A stretch of DNA of 64,000 nt. Origin: Balneolaceae bacterium. GTDB taxonomy: Bacteria; Bacteroidota; Rhodothermia; Balneolales; Balneolaceae. How positions within the stretch are numbered: the first letter of the stretch is position 1; each line of letters opens with the position of its first letter. This document shows positions 45,796 through 55,538 of the stretch, in pieces. The DNA lies in contig SLKI01000008.1 in the NCBI GenBank assembly GCA_007134695.1, positions 186,001 through 250,000 of the forward strand, given 5' to 3'. Position numbers and translations under genes: made by a program. A model generated the notes under the pieces. It was not told the origin of the DNA, ran no database searches, and saw only the letters and a list, made by a program, of their open reading frames with translations.

Positions 45796-47628
45796 TCACC
45801 CAAATTTCTTCTGAATCTCTTCGATAGAGAAATAGTGCAGTGTCGGATTGCCAAACGGGTCGAAATAGGGTTCTTCACAGGCAAAAAGCTGATCAATCAG
45901 CAGCTCCATCTCCTGTTGAGTTAACCGTTTTCCCCGGGGAATTGCAGTCCGTGAAGCAAATGCTACAGCAATCTGTTGACGGGCATCGAACTCCAATTTT
46001 CCATCCAGTTCCCTGTACTGTTCCAGCATCTCGTTCAAAACCCTCTTTTCATTTCCGATATCGATATCGGCAGGAACACCATTGATCACGGCCGAAAAAC
46101 CGCTGAGTAACTCGATACTGAATCCCATTTGACGAATCAGCGGGAGAAGTTCTTCAAGAAGGGCAAAATCCGTAGCCGACAGCTCTACATGCTGGGCAAA
46201 AAGGAGCTGCTGGGTACCGGGCAGATCTTCCTCAGTCGCACTCAATGTTTTTTCATAAATGATTCTCTGGTGGGCCCGGAACTGATCAACAAAACAGAGT
46301 CCTGTTCGGGTCTGAGTAAGGATATAGCAATTGTGCAGCTGCCAAAACTCATTCACGGATGAGGTTCCCATCCCGACCGATTCTTCGGAATCCTGCTTCC
46401 GGCGATTGGCACTTCTATTATTACCCTGTATGGAATCAGGATCGCCGTATAAACTGTCGGACACCTCCTCTCCATCAAAGAATCCTTTTCTCTCCCGTCC
46501 CGAAACCGTGTCTTCAAAGTTGATACGGGATGGAATCTTCAGGCTGGCTCCTTTATCCGCCCGAAATCTGTCCAGGCTGAATCCGGCCCTGTCGCTCTCC
46601 CCGGTATCCAGTCCGCCATCCTGTACGGAATCCACCCCCGGAACTTTTAAGTATTGATAAAGCGCTTTTTTAACAACCGACCTGGTTAACCGGATGATGC
46701 TTCTTTCATCATCAAATTTGATCTCCTTTTTGGCCGGATGGACATTCACATCTACTTCGTCCGGTTTCAAATTGAGAAAAAGAGCAAAAAACGGGTATTC
46801 ATTTTCAGCCAGCCACCGGTCATAGACACTGAATACTACCCGCATCAAACCCTTGTGTTGTACGGGCCGATTGTTGACAAAGATAAATTGAGCTCCCCGG
46901 CTCTTTTTGGAAATATTGGGGTCTCCCAGATAACCTCGAATCGTCACATAACTTGTTTCTTCTTTAAACTCGATCAGGTTAGACCGATATGTTCTGCCGA
47001 AAAGATCGACAAACCGTTGCACCCTTTCGGCAGGCCCGAGCCGGTAGATCATGTTGCCATCCGCAATCAGCTCGAATGAGATCTCCGGCCAGGCGATCGC
47101 CACCGATTGCACTTCGTTCAGAATGTGACGGAATTCCGTAGCGTCTGTTCGTAAAAATTGTCTTCTTGCAGGAACATTGTAGAAAAGGTCCCGGACGGTT
47201 ACGGATGTACCAGCATCACCGGCCGACGGCTCAACGGTTATGTTTTGACCTCCATCAATTTTAATCCTGTGCGCCGTGTCATCTTCAACTCGCTTTGAAA
47301 CCAGTTCCACTTTGGAAATACTGGCAATGGAGGCCATCGCTTCTCCTCGAAATCCAAGTGTTCTGATTTTGTAGAGATCGTTGACATCCCGGATTTTTGA
47401 AGTTGCATGTTGCTGAAAGCAGAGCTTTAAATCTTCGCGGCTCATGCCGCAGCCGTTGTCGGAAATCTGAATGAACGTTCGCCCTGCATTTTCTATGACG
47501 ATCGTGATCTCATCAGCACCCGCATCAATCGAATTATCGAGCAGTTCTTTAACGACAGAAGATGGACGCTGTACAACTTCACCGGCTGCGATCTTGCCGG
47601 CCAGTTCCGGGGGCATTATTCGAATCAC
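45796..47628 (-). CDS. mutL: DNA mismatch repair protein MutL
   Basis: About 610-aa GHKL ATPase coordinating mismatch repair. The N-terminal ATPase shows KIAAGEVVQRPSSVVKELLDNSIDAGA, DNGCGMSRED, ATSKIRDVNDLYKIRTLGFRGEAMASIASIS-type motifs and GTSVTVRDLFYNVPARRQFL. The C-terminal dimerisation part lies after an acidic, variable linker (about 340-420). The metal-binding DQHAAHERI motif is changed to DQFRAHQRIIYEK, so an endonuclease site is unlikely. The start is uncertain: TTG at 47658, GTG at 47628 (used here) and an ATG four codons later are all in frame. Confidence 0.95.
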   Translation of the reverse strand: MIRIMPPELAGKIAAGEVVQRPSSVVKELLDNSIDAGADEITIVIENAGRTFIQISDNGCGMSREDLKLCFQQHATSKIRDVNDLYKIRTLGFRGEAMASIASISKVELVSKRVEDDTAHRIKIDGGQNITVEPSAGDAGTSVTVRDLFYNVPARRQFLRTDATEFRHILNEVQSVAIAWPEISFELIADGNMIYRLGPAERVQRFVDLFGRTYRSNLIEFKEETSYVTIRGYLGDPNISKKSRGAQFIFVNNRPVQHKGLMRVVFSVYDRWLAENEYPFFALFLNLKPDEVDVNVHPAKKEIKFDDERSIIRLTRSVVKKALYQYLKVPGVDSVQDGGLDTGESDRAGFSLDRFRADKGASLKIPSRINFEDTVSGRERKGFFDGEEVSDSLYGDPDSIQGNNRSANRRKQDSEESVGMGTSSVNEFWQLHNCYILTQTRTGLCFVDQFRAHQRIIYEKTLSATEEDLPGTQQLLFAQHVELSATDFALLEELLPLIRQMGFSIELLSGFSAVINGVPADIDIGNEKRVLNEMLEQYRELDGKLEFDARQQIAVAFASRTAIPRGKRLTQQEMELLIDQLFACEEPYFDPFGNPTLHYFSIEEIQKKFG

Positions 47629-47692
47629 TGAGTTCCCCGTATCGGTCGATTCTCCCAAAAGAGGTCTCGCTATATCTGTTTAAAAATTTTGT

Positions 47693-47902
47693 TCAAAGTA
47701 ATGAAATGATCCAGACGACAAGAAAAAGGAGCGCTGCATAGAGCAAAACTTTCGTGCCTTGTCTGTCGTGCCTTCGTGTCTTGCTTTCAAAACGAATACG
47801 TTCCTTTCTCTTCTCTTTTTCATCCTTTTCCGGATCGTAATAACGCAACGGGAGATCAAATTTTTTCGGTTTCGGCCGATGGCCGAACATGGGTCTGATC
47901 AT
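47693..47902 (-). CDS. Small basic protein with C-terminal membrane anchor
   Basis: 69-aa protein with a very basic and charged N-terminal half (RYYDPEKDEKEKRKERIRF) and a single hydrophobic helix at the C-terminus (about residues 51-69), so tail-anchored in form. No function is known to me. It lies upstream of mutL on the same strand, 64 bp before the in-frame MutL GTG, and probably in the same transcript. The ATG at 47902 or the second Met at residue 5 could be the start. Confidence 0.7.
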   Translation of the reverse strand: MIRPMFGHRPKPKKFDLPLRYYDPEKDEKEKRKERIRFESKTRRHDRQGTKVLLYAALLFLVVWIISLL

Positions 47903-48134
47903 AATAGCCTCCCAAAAATCAATTTGTTTTGGAACTATACGGGACAGGATAAAACAGATGAATCAAATATTTACCTGTCTTTCCCCCATCACCTCTGCTA
48001 CATGAAATATACATATTCATGAACTCAATGTATAAACGAAAAGTTCATTATCCATCTTGCCTCTGCCACATAAATTCTTTCCATAAAAATTGGTATCATT
48101 GAACCAAAATTTGCCAACCTAACCAAGTGTATCC

Positions 48135-49385
48135 ATGAGATTTGAGAATTTAACAAAACCGACGACCGGTACAATCATCGAGAAAAATGAAGACGGAAGC
48201 CTAAACGTCGCCAATGATCCCGTCGTACCATTTATTGAGGGAGATGGGATAGGGATCGATATTTCACCAGTGATGAAGCGGGTGATCGACGGTGCTGTTG
48301 AGAAGGCCTACCAGGGTGAAAAGAAGATTCAGTGGTTCGAAATCTATGCAGGAGAAAAAGCAGTCGATAAATATGGAGAGAATCAGTGGCTGCCGGAAGA
48401 TACACTCAACGCTCTGAAAGAGTATAAAGTTGGTATTAAAGGCCCGCTGACAACGCCTGTCGGCGAAGGAATCCGATCCCTCAATGTAGCGATTCGCCAA
48501 AAACTGGACTTGTACGCCTGTGTACGCCCGGTGAAGTATTACAAAGGTACTCCAAGCCCAGTTAAAAAACCGGAACTCACCGATATGGTCATCTTCCGGG
48601 AAAACACCGAGGATATCTATGCCGGAATCGAATACCAGACGGGGACGGAGGAGAACTCGAGGCTGAAGGATTTTCTGATGAACGATCTCGGGGCCACCAA
48701 TATCCGCTTTCCGGACAGTTCATCACTCGGTGTGAAACCGATCTCCATCGAGGGCACCAAAAGGCTCGTCCGTTCGGCGATCAATTATGCAATCGACCAG
48801 GGACGAGAGAGCGTCACACTTGTCCATAAGGGCAATATTATGAAGTTTACCGAAGGTAGTTTCAAAAACTGGGGTTATGAGCTGGCCAAAGAGGAGTTTG
48901 ACGCCAGGGAGATTGACGGCGGGCCGTGGTGTGAATTGCCCAACGGAATTTTAATCAAGGATGTTATCGCCGATGCATTCCTCCAGCAGATTCTGACCCG
49001 GCCGGCTGAATATGATGTGATCGCCACAATGAATCTGAACGGTGACTATATCTCCGACGCATTAGCCGCCTGTGTGGGGGGGATTGGAATTGCACCCGGA
49101 GCAAACATCAACTACGAAACCGGTATCGCCGTATTTGAAGCTACACATGGAACTGCACCGAAATATACCGGCCAGGATAAGGTTAACCCCGGCTCTCTGA
49201 TCCTCTCCGGAGTGATGATGCTTCGATATATGGGATGGAAAGAGGCTGCCGACCTTGTTGAGAAAGGGCTCGAAGCGGCCATCAGCAAAAAGCGGGTCAC
49301 TTACGATTTTGAACGGCTGATGGAAGGGGCCACTCTGCTCAAATGCTCGGAGTTCGGCGAAGAGATCGTCAGCAACATGGATTGA
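48135..49385 (+). CDS. icd: Isocitrate dehydrogenase (NADP-type)
   Basis: 416-aa TCA-cycle enzyme oxidising isocitrate to 2-oxoglutarate and CO2. The [10 protein letters not shown] start region, [21 protein letters not shown]-type substrate loop with the phosphorylatable Ser, [13 protein letters not shown], and the metal aspartates in [22 protein letters not shown]-type sequence are visible. The length and the loop after [11 protein letters not shown] match the E. coli-like NADP enzyme. The gene stands alone, and its stop codon lies inside the first unit of a tandem repeat. Confidence 0.96.
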   Translation: MRFENLTKPTTGTIIEKNEDGSLNVANDPVVPFIEGDGIGIDISPVMKRVIDGAVEKAYQGEKKIQWFEIYAGEKAVDKYGENQWLPEDTLNALKEYKVGIKGPLTTPVGEGIRSLNVAIRQKLDLYACVRPVKYYKGTPSPVKKPELTDMVIFRENTEDIYAGIEYQTGTEENSRLKDFLMNDLGATNIRFPDSSSLGVKPISIEGTKRLVRSAINYAIDQGRESVTLVHKGNIMKFTEGSFKNWGYELAKEEFDAREIDGGPWCELPNGILIKDVIADAFLQQILTRPAEYDVIATMNLNGDYISDALAACVGGIGIAPGANINYETGIAVFEATHGTAPKYTGQDKVNPGSLILSGVMMLRYMGWKEAADLVEKGLEAAISKKRVTYDFERLMEGATLLKCSEFGEEIVSNMD

Positions 49386-49481
49386 CGTGGGCCACACTGC
49401 GGATTTACGTGTGCCACATTCCGGATCGACGTGGGCCACACTCCGGATTTACGTTAGCTACACTCCGGATCGGTGTGAGCC
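49384..49481. repeat. 22-bp tandem repeat (4.5 units) after icd
   Basis: Units at 49384-49405, 49406-49427, 49428-49449 and 49450-49471 plus a partial fifth, consensus roughly GACGTGGGCCACACTCCGGATT. Units 1 and 3 match each other most closely, suggesting an older 44-bp doubling. The first unit begins inside the icd stop codon. There are no spacers. It lies between convergent icd and the LPP20 gene. Confidence 0.9.
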
Positions 49482-49557
49482 GTTCACGGTACTGCACAGA
49501 AATCTTTTGTAGTTGAGCCGAACAAACCAGGTTTTCGAGAAGAACCGTATAAGGCCC

Positions 49558-50112
49558 CTACCAACGGCTGAGGGGCTCCATCTCGAGCATCTGCTCCCAG
49601 AGCTCCAAGTTAACAGCCAGGTTCTCCGTGATCCGTTGCAGAACCGATTCAACCGGTACCTCCAGCCTGACAGCCACATGCCATACCCCTTCTTGTTCAA
49701 AAGATTCCCGGGAAAAAAGGGCTTCATCAAAATCAATTGTAACCACAGCATTTCGAAGCTGAATGATGAACTCTCTCTCATCAGCCTCTGGATCCGTTTC
49801 TGCAAGTACGATCCGTGCTTGCTCTACCTGACGGTCGATCCACGACCTTAAATTCGCCGCCGCCTGCCTCTCGGCGTTGTCAAAGGCCCACTCCTCCGTG
49901 CTTCCAAGTGATCGGCCGTAACCGATAAGCTGCTCACCCTCCAGCTCGCCCAGCGTTTCCTCCGGATACCAGTCTGGCGTGATTCGAATATCCTCCACTT
50001 CCGGTTCTTCGATCTCGATTTCCGGTTCAGCTGTATCTTCAACTGTAGCGCATCCCGATACTAATAGAACTGTAATGAGCAATAGTCCTGTATTTCTGAA
50101 GTTTCGACTCAT
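49558..50112 (-). CDS. LPP20-family outer-membrane lipoprotein
   Basis: 184-aa lipoprotein. A signal peptide ends in the lipobox LLVSGC (Cys near residue 21), and an acidic linker of Glu/Pro follows. The LPP20-like domain starts with GYGRSLGSTEEWAFDNAERQAAANLRSWI and continues with VTIDFDEALFSRESFEQEGVWHVAVRLEV-type strands. Family members are surface or outer-membrane lipoproteins of unclear role. It lies 76 bp after the htrA-like gene on the same strand. Confidence 0.8.
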   Translation of the reverse strand: MSRNFRNTGLLLITVLLVSGCATVEDTAEPEIEIEEPEVEDIRITPDWYPEETLGELEGEQLIGYGRSLGSTEEWAFDNAERQAAANLRSWIDRQVEQARIVLAETDPEADEREFIIQLRNAVVTIDFDEALFSRESFEQEGVWHVAVRLEVPVESVLQRITENLAVNLELWEQMLEMEPLSRW

Positions 50113-50188
50113 ACCTTCGATTCTCGATTCCGGTTAATTGTAAACGAATTCGATCTGTATCGCATCTGTTATCTCAATTTCCGGTAAT

Positions 50189-51418
50189 TTAAAACTCTTC
50201 AAAATACTCTTCCGGTATCAGCTCCTCTTCATCAAATTCGAGCAATCCAGACTCCTCGATCTCCATTTGATAGAGTTCTGATTCTAGTTCATGGAGTTCA
50301 CCATCTCTCCAAACCTTGATCGAAATTCGATCTCCCGGGCTGTACATCGCTACTACACGCTGCAGTTGATTCGCCTCATTTACTTCGCGGCTGCTAACCT
50401 CAAGTATTACATCATTCCGTCGAAGCCCGGCCTGCCAGGCAGCTCCCTCCCGGTCGATATCTACAACCAGTACCCCCTCAATTTGATTCATATTAAGATC
50501 TCTTGCAATTGACTGGTTTACCGATTCGATCACGATACCTAACATTCCTCTCTGAATTTCTCCATATTCGATCAGGTCGGAAGCTACTTTCAGGGCTAGG
50601 TTGCTTGGTACAGCAAACCCATAACCCTGATAATTGCCGCTTTGAGTTGCTATTGCTGTATTAATTCCAACCAGCTCTCCGCTTGTATTGACGAGAGCAC
50701 CTCCGCTGTTCCCCCGGTTAATCGCAGCATCGGTCTGAATAAATGTTTCAATGCGCATCCTGTCACGAATGATATCTACATCTCGTTCAAGGGCGCTAAC
50801 AATGCCTGCCGTAACCGTCGATTGAAGCCTGAACGGATTACCTATCGCAAGAACCCACTCTCCGACTGTCAGGTTATCGGAATTGCCCAGTACAGCTGAT
50901 GGAAGGTCCTGTGCATCGATTTTCAAAACGGCAAGATCCGTACTGGTATCATACCCTACAACCCTGGCCTGATAGTTACGTTTATCGCTCAAAGTTACTG
51001 AAATGCCATTTCTGGAAGCCTGTTCTATCACATGGTGGTTGGTCAGGATGTAGCCGTTACTTGAGATGATGACCCCTGATCCGACAGAACGTGTGTGCCT
51101 CTGAATAAAACGATCCCATAATCGGCCGCCAGATTGCTCTCCTTCAAGATCATCCGAAGAGAGCTGAACTGTCGTTTCGATATAGACAACCGTCGGGGTT
51201 ACCTCTCTGGCTATATTTTGAAATACAAATCGTGAGTCGATCAATTCAAGTTCTTCGTGACTGAAAATCGGTTGGGAACTGCGCTGTATTTCTGTCACAT
51301 TAACCTCGGCCAGATCATCCGTCATTAAACCACTGCGTAACAAACTGATCAGGAACCCGATCAGTATGCCTGTAAGCAGCAATAAAAAACCGGTTAAAAA
51401 CAGGTCTCTTTTCTTCAT
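50189..51418 (-). CDS. HtrA/DegP-type periplasmic serine protease
   Basis: 409-aa trypsin-fold protease for envelope protein quality control. An N-terminal membrane anchor (about 6-28) is followed by a catalytic domain with His129 (LTNHHVIE), Asp161 (TSTDLAVLKID) and Ser238 (NRGNSGGAL). There is a single PDZ domain (about 295-380, with GMLGIVIESV) and an acidic tail ending in EEYFEEF. One PDZ makes it DegS-like in layout. It starts 2 bp after recO on the same strand. Confidence 0.92.
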   Translation of the reverse strand: MKKRDLFLTGFLLLLTGILIGFLISLLRSGLMTDDLAEVNVTEIQRSSQPIFSHEELELIDSRFVFQNIAREVTPTVVYIETTVQLSSDDLEGEQSGGRLWDRFIQRHTRSVGSGVIISSNGYILTNHHVIEQASRNGISVTLSDKRNYQARVVGYDTSTDLAVLKIDAQDLPSAVLGNSDNLTVGEWVLAIGNPFRLQSTVTAGIVSALERDVDIIRDRMRIETFIQTDAAINRGNSGGALVNTSGELVGINTAIATQSGNYQGYGFAVPSNLALKVASDLIEYGEIQRGMLGIVIESVNQSIARDLNMNQIEGVLVVDIDREGAAWQAGLRRNDVILEVSSREVNEANQLQRVVAMYSPGDRISIKVWRDGELHELESELYQMEIEESGLLEFDEEELIPEEYFEEF

Positions 51419-51420
51419 TA

Positions 51421-52164
51421 TCAGGACTTTAATAGTTGATCAAAAATGGCGTCCGTTCTTCTTGGCCTCAACCCCTCAACATGGTAACGAAGATATCGGT
51501 CCAGATGGTTTACAAGCTCTTTGATTTCTCCGTTTTCCATATTCTGATTCAAGAGAGATCTGTTTTTCGATATTGCAGATTTTTGCAAAAATTTCATCTG
51601 GTTATTTGACAGCTTCAACGCTTTTTCCGTCGGGTTGTTCCAGGAGACCGTACCACTCTCAACATTCAGGTATCCTGTACCCGTACCCGATTCGGGCTGC
51701 CCCGGATCGATCTGCAACTCCAGGCCAGAAAGCCGGGCCAGCCTGAGCTGAAGATATGGAAAAAGTGTCCGTTTGATCGACTTCTGCTCATTCAGCCAAA
51801 CTAAAAAATCAGATATGAATTGATAAACAGGTTCATTTACTTCATTTTCATGTACCATCTGTTCGGTCAATTCCAATGCACTCATGGCAAGTGCCATCTT
51901 TTCCAGATCGGTCGTTAACGTATCCAGTCTGGCACGGTACTCAGCCTCCGAAAGGGTTTGCACCGAACGGGTCGGCTTAAAGTAATAGACTACATCGAGC
52001 AAATTGCCTGGCTGCAGTTTCCCTGCAAACCGGCTTTTCGGCTTTCTCGACCCTTTTGCGATCAGGGAAATTTTCCCATGCTTACGACTGAGAACTGTTG
52101 TAATCTGGCTTGATTCACTGTAATCGATCGCTTTAAAAACGACTATTTCGGTTTTTGTGATCAC
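51421..52164 (-). CDS. recO: DNA repair protein RecO
   Basis: About 247-aa RecO helping RecA load through RecFOR. The N-terminal OB-fold region reads EIVVFKAIDYSESSQITTVLSRKHGKISLIAKGSRKPKSRF, slightly broken here for length. A helical middle contains LELTEQMVHENEVNEP. The zinc-finger cysteines of some RecO proteins are absent. The start is placed at the GTG 52164 because a Shine-Dalgarno AAAAGGAGAT precedes it by 8 bp, whereas the open frame would begin at a TTG at 52185. Co-occurrence with RecBC suggests both recombination routes. Confidence 0.9.
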   Translation of the reverse strand: MITKTEIVVFKAIDYSESSQITTVLSRKHGKISLIAKGSRKPKSRFAGKLQPGNLLDVVYYFKPTRSVQTLSEAEYRARLDTLTTDLEKMALAMSALELTEQMVHENEVNEPVYQFISDFLVWLNEQKSIKRTLFPYLQLRLARLSGLELQIDPGQPESGTGTGYLNVESGTVSWNNPTEKALKLSNNQMKFLQKSAISKNRSLLNQNMENGEIKELVNHLDRYLRYHVEGLRPRRTDAIFDQLLKS

Positions 52165-52170
52165 AAATAA

Positions 52171-52180
52171 ATCTCCTTTT
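52171..52180 (-). promoter_or_regulatory. Strong Shine-Dalgarno for recO
   Basis: AAAAGGAGAT on the minus strand, with GGAG ending 8 nt before the recO GTG. It decides the start codon, and it is notable because clear Shine-Dalgarno sequences are scarce at the other starts examined in this window. Confidence 0.6.
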
Positions 52181-52261
52181 GGCAACAGCTGCCAACTACG
52201 TTTAAACCTTATTGTCTGTGACGGTCTGACTCAATGTAACATTCAGATCCGGAAACATCAT

Positions 52262-54769
52262 TCAAAATCGAATCCAGTCCCTCTCCTCCAGTAATTGAAT
52301 CATTGACGGCAGGAACGTCAGAGCGGTAAATAGTGTCAGCCCGATCCCGATGACCGCCATCACACCGATAGATTGAAGGCCCGGATGCATTGTAAAGAGC
52401 AGTCCGGCAAAACCGAGCATTGTGGTAAATGAACCCACACTGATGTGCTGGCCGGTACTTGAAAGTACGTTCCACATGCTGTTCTTCCCTTCATCCCGAT
52501 ATCGGTGAGCGATATGAACGCCGTTATCACAACCGATTCCCAAAATCGCCGGAAGAACTACAAGATTGTAAAAGTTGAACTTCATACCGGTGATGAGCAT
52601 AACACCGAAGAGAAACAGCAGGCCTACCACAAGAGGAATCATCGCCATTAAAGCCCATCTGAATGATCGAAACGAGAGGATCATAAAGAAGAAAACGATC
52701 AAAAATGTAGCAGTGACCATGTAAGGGCTCTCCTGAATCATCAGATCCAGCATTTCTGCAGCAACGATCGATGTACTGGCCGCGTAATAGACCGTTCCAT
52801 CTTCGAGCTCCATCCTCCCGATCTCCTCTTTGAATGCGATTGAATTACGTCCGTCACTCAAACCAGCAGCCGGATAGATGATTACAAACCGGCCAACCTC
52901 CCCGTCTCGGGTAATAAAACGATTGACAAGGAAATCAGGTATTTCATTGATACTCAAGGGTTCAACTGTTTGGGACGCACGCCTTAAAAGATCCAGGTCT
53001 TCATCCTCCTGGTCGACGATGAAACTGTTTTGAAGCAGTTCCCTGACCTCTGCGATATACCCAAGTTTTCTCTCTTCAAGATATCGTGTCGGGGGAAAAC
53101 GCTCCTGAAGCGCTTCCGCTTCGCGTATCATAGTATCCTCAGTGTCTCGCTGTTTCTCCCTTATAATGTCGAGCATCTCAAATAGATGTTCATCCCGGTC
53201 CGCCAGTATATAGGCTGGATTCCTGCGTTCGGTTTCATCAACACCGCGAGTGAACTCCCGGAACTCCTGATACTCCGGAAATTCCGGTTCCAGTTTTCCG
53301 AACTCATATTCGAATTGAAGATCCGTCACATTCCATAAAATCACACCTACAATTACGATGCTGGCTGTCACTATAGATCGCGAAAAAGGATATCGTCGAA
53401 ACAACGCCTTCTGCCGATTATCCTCGGCTTTCTGTGTTAATAATATCCATTTCAGCTTTTCAAAAAGTACAAGGAGTGAAGGGAGAATGAAGAGCATACT
53501 GAAAAGTGCAAGCAAAATTCCAGTACCGGCAATGAAGCCGAACTCGGAAAACCCTCTGAAATCGGCAAATATTAAAACGTATAGTGCCGACGCAGTTGTT
53601 ATGGCGCTAACCATAATGGCTGTTCCGGTTCTCTCATACGCATTCATCAGAGCGTTCAGGATCGGTTCCCCGTCTGAGCGCATTTCAATATATCGTGCAT
53701 AGTAATGGATACCGTAGTCGATCCCCAGCCCAAAGAGAATCACAAATAGGACGGAGGTCATCGTATTCAGAGTTCCCAGTACCAGGTATGCGAGACCGAA
53801 CGTCCAGGACAGACTGATCAGAAGCGGTACTCCGATCACAAGGATCGGTACAGGCGCCCGGATCAGGTGATGCATAAAATGCCCATGTCTCAGCTTTCCT
53901 CCACCGCGCCGGTAGTTGAAATATTTTTTGAAGCCGAAATAAAACATCACGAGCAATATCACACTCGTAATTCCGGTGGCGAAACTGCTGTAGACATCAT
54001 CCATAATCGCCTCAAGTTCATTGAGGTGACGTTTGAGCCTCCCGCCGAACTTAACTTCCATTTCCGGGTGAAAAGTGGCGGGTTCGAGAGTGGAAACCAA
54101 TTGGCCAAATGACTCGAAAAGATCTTCAAGATATTGTATATCACTTTGAGAGCCAGTGGGATACATCTTTAGTACAATTAATGTACTGTCTTCATTGACC
54201 GGGTATTCACTGGGTATCAGGTCATCATAAGCTGTACGGAATCTGTCAAAATCGGCCTCCTCCTCCTCAACTTCATCATCAAAGTCATCGCTAAAATCGA
54301 TGTAAAAAGGACTGGCCGCCTCCCTGGCTTTCCGAATCTCCTCTTCGAGATAACTGATGATCTGCTCGAGTTCCGGCTCCGTTGCCAGATAAAGAGCATT
54401 ATCCCGAAGCACTTCCGTATCGCGCCGAAACTCGGCGGCATCGATGAAAGGCTCCCCTCTCCTTTCGTCAAATAGCTGCAGACTCTCTTCAATAAGCAGT
54501 TCCGCAAAAAGGACATTTGCATCAAAATCAGGAGACCGAATACCGACCTCCATCACCGTCTCACCACCTGCGGTCTCTTGCAGCTCTTTCAGTGCAATCA
54601 CATGATCGTTGGTCTCCGGCAGCAGCGAAGCGATATCGGTGTCGATCCGAAGCTGGAGAGCAAAATAACCGGCCACAACCGCCAATATGATAGAACTCAC
54701 CAGTACAAGTAGCGGATGATTATAGTTAAATCGTATCAGTGGGCGTAATGCGAGTATAATTTTTTGCAT
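52262..54769 (-). CDS. MMPL/RND-superfamily transporter
   Basis: 835-aa inner-membrane protein with a two-fold RND/MMPL layout: a first helix (about 15-37), a large periplasmic loop with a very acidic segment (about 165-190), a five-helix bundle with GLGIDYGIHYYARYIE, then a second loop and bundle with LPAILGIGCDNGVHIAHRY. These are the paired MMPL sterol-sensing-like motifs. The likely cargo is lipids or hydrophobic compounds, as in the hopanoid and mycolate exporter branches. It starts at ATG 54769 and ends 97 bp before recO. No membrane fusion or outer-membrane partner is adjacent. Confidence 0.88.
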   Translation of the reverse strand: MQKIILALRPLIRFNYNHPLLVLVSSIILAVVAGYFALQLRIDTDIASLLPETNDHVIALKELQETAGGETVMEVGIRSPDFDANVLFAELLIEESLQLFDERRGEPFIDAAEFRRDTEVLRDNALYLATEPELEQIISYLEEEIRKAREAASPFYIDFSDDFDDEVEEEEADFDRFRTAYDDLIPSEYPVNEDSTLIVLKMYPTGSQSDIQYLEDLFESFGQLVSTLEPATFHPEMEVKFGGRLKRHLNELEAIMDDVYSSFATGITSVILLVMFYFGFKKYFNYRRGGGKLRHGHFMHHLIRAPVPILVIGVPLLISLSWTFGLAYLVLGTLNTMTSVLFVILFGLGIDYGIHYYARYIEMRSDGEPILNALMNAYERTGTAIMVSAITTASALYVLIFADFRGFSEFGFIAGTGILLALFSMLFILPSLLVLFEKLKWILLTQKAEDNRQKALFRRYPFSRSIVTASIVIVGVILWNVTDLQFEYEFGKLEPEFPEYQEFREFTRGVDETERRNPAYILADRDEHLFEMLDIIREKQRDTEDTMIREAEALQERFPPTRYLEERKLGYIAEVRELLQNSFIVDQEDEDLDLLRRASQTVEPLSINEIPDFLVNRFITRDGEVGRFVIIYPAAGLSDGRNSIAFKEEIGRMELEDGTVYYAASTSIVAAEMLDLMIQESPYMVTATFLIVFFFMILSFRSFRWALMAMIPLVVGLLFLFGVMLITGMKFNFYNLVVLPAILGIGCDNGVHIAHRYRDEGKNSMWNVLSSTGQHISVGSFTTMLGFAGLLFTMHPGLQSIGVMAVIGIGLTLFTALTFLPSMIQLLEERDWIRF

Positions 54770-55022
54770 GGATTCTGCTTAAGAACCAGAAATTTGGCTC
54801 CAATGATAACAATTTAATCGATAAATACGGACGGGTGTTACCAACTTGGCCATCGATCCGGCAGGCTCTCGAGACGCTCGTTTTATCGATGAACGATTTT
54901 CAGCAGTTTTTCAACGCCGTCTTGAAAAAAATATTTGAAAACTCATTAATTGCACAGAAACGATCGAATTTTTCTACATTCCAAACGACTCAGAGTGATA
55001 ACCATAGATCCGTCCGATATTT

Positions 55023-55538
55023 ATGGACTCGCCAAATCATTTCCGCTATCGAGCGACACGCATAATCCTGGTTATTCTGTTCATTTACGGAGTTCTTGTA
55101 GCCACTCATGAAGGGGAGTTCTGGCCTTTCAGCATCTACCCGATGTTTTCCCAGGCCGGTAATCCCTGGACTCGCGCAATGGTCACCGATGTAACCGATG
55201 AACAGCCGGATGGAATCTGGGAGATAACAAAACTTGAGGATGCAAGAGGTGTACAAGTTCCGGTAGGCAAGTATGGAGTAGACCAGATAGACTTTTCCAA
55301 TTTTGTATCGAAGACCGACCACTGGACACCTGCTCGCAAAAAAGCACTCATCACCATGTTTGGAGCTGAAAACATTGAAGGACGAATCTGGATGGTGATG
55401 AAAGTAACCGGGCGAATGACAGATTCGGAAGAGGTGGAAGTGGTCGCGATTCCATTTTTAAAACTTAGGGCCGACACAGTTCTGACAAACCCCTTCCTGC
55501 CGCAGGAGGAATATCTGCGGGGAGGACGCCATGAATAG
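55023..55538 (+). CDS. Partner protein A of HTTM pair (one-TM, WP motif)
   Basis: 171-aa protein with one N-terminal membrane helix (about 12-30), then the motif EFWPFSIYPMFSQ and a soluble domain of about 125 residues. It is not a recognised named family. A partial gene at 63812-64000 is clearly homologous (shared HWTP/WSP start region and the final Leu-Lys-x-x-x-Asp-Thr stretch). The same E-x-W-P motif is in the gene at 58544. Each copy sits beside an HTTM protein, so it probably works with it, perhaps as a periplasmic cap or substrate presenter. It overlaps the HTTM start by 8 bp. Confidence 0.65.
   Translation: MDSPNHFRYRATRIILVILFIYGVLVATHEGEFWPFSIYPMFSQAGNPWTRAMVTDVTDEQPDGIWEITKLEDARGVQVPVGKYGVDQIDFSNFVSKTDHWTPARKKALITMFGAENIEGRIWMVMKVTGRMTDSEEVEVVAIPFLKLRADTVLTNPFLPQEEYLRGGRHE

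Noticed and set aside
41005-47902. Type III CRISPR (Calp) locus around the Lon-like protein
   Set aside because: No cas10, csm/cmr, SAVED domain or array is visible nearby. Only the composition of the triad is similar.
49384-49481. CRISPR array at the repeat after icd
   Set aside because: Units are contiguous 22-mers without spacers and no cas genes are present anywhere in the window.
54813-54900. ATCGATAAA/TTTATCGAT inverted pair between the MMPL gene and partner A
   Set aside because: Arms of 9 bp about 65 bp apart, containing the self-complementary ATCGAT, are likely by chance in an AT-rich promoter gap.
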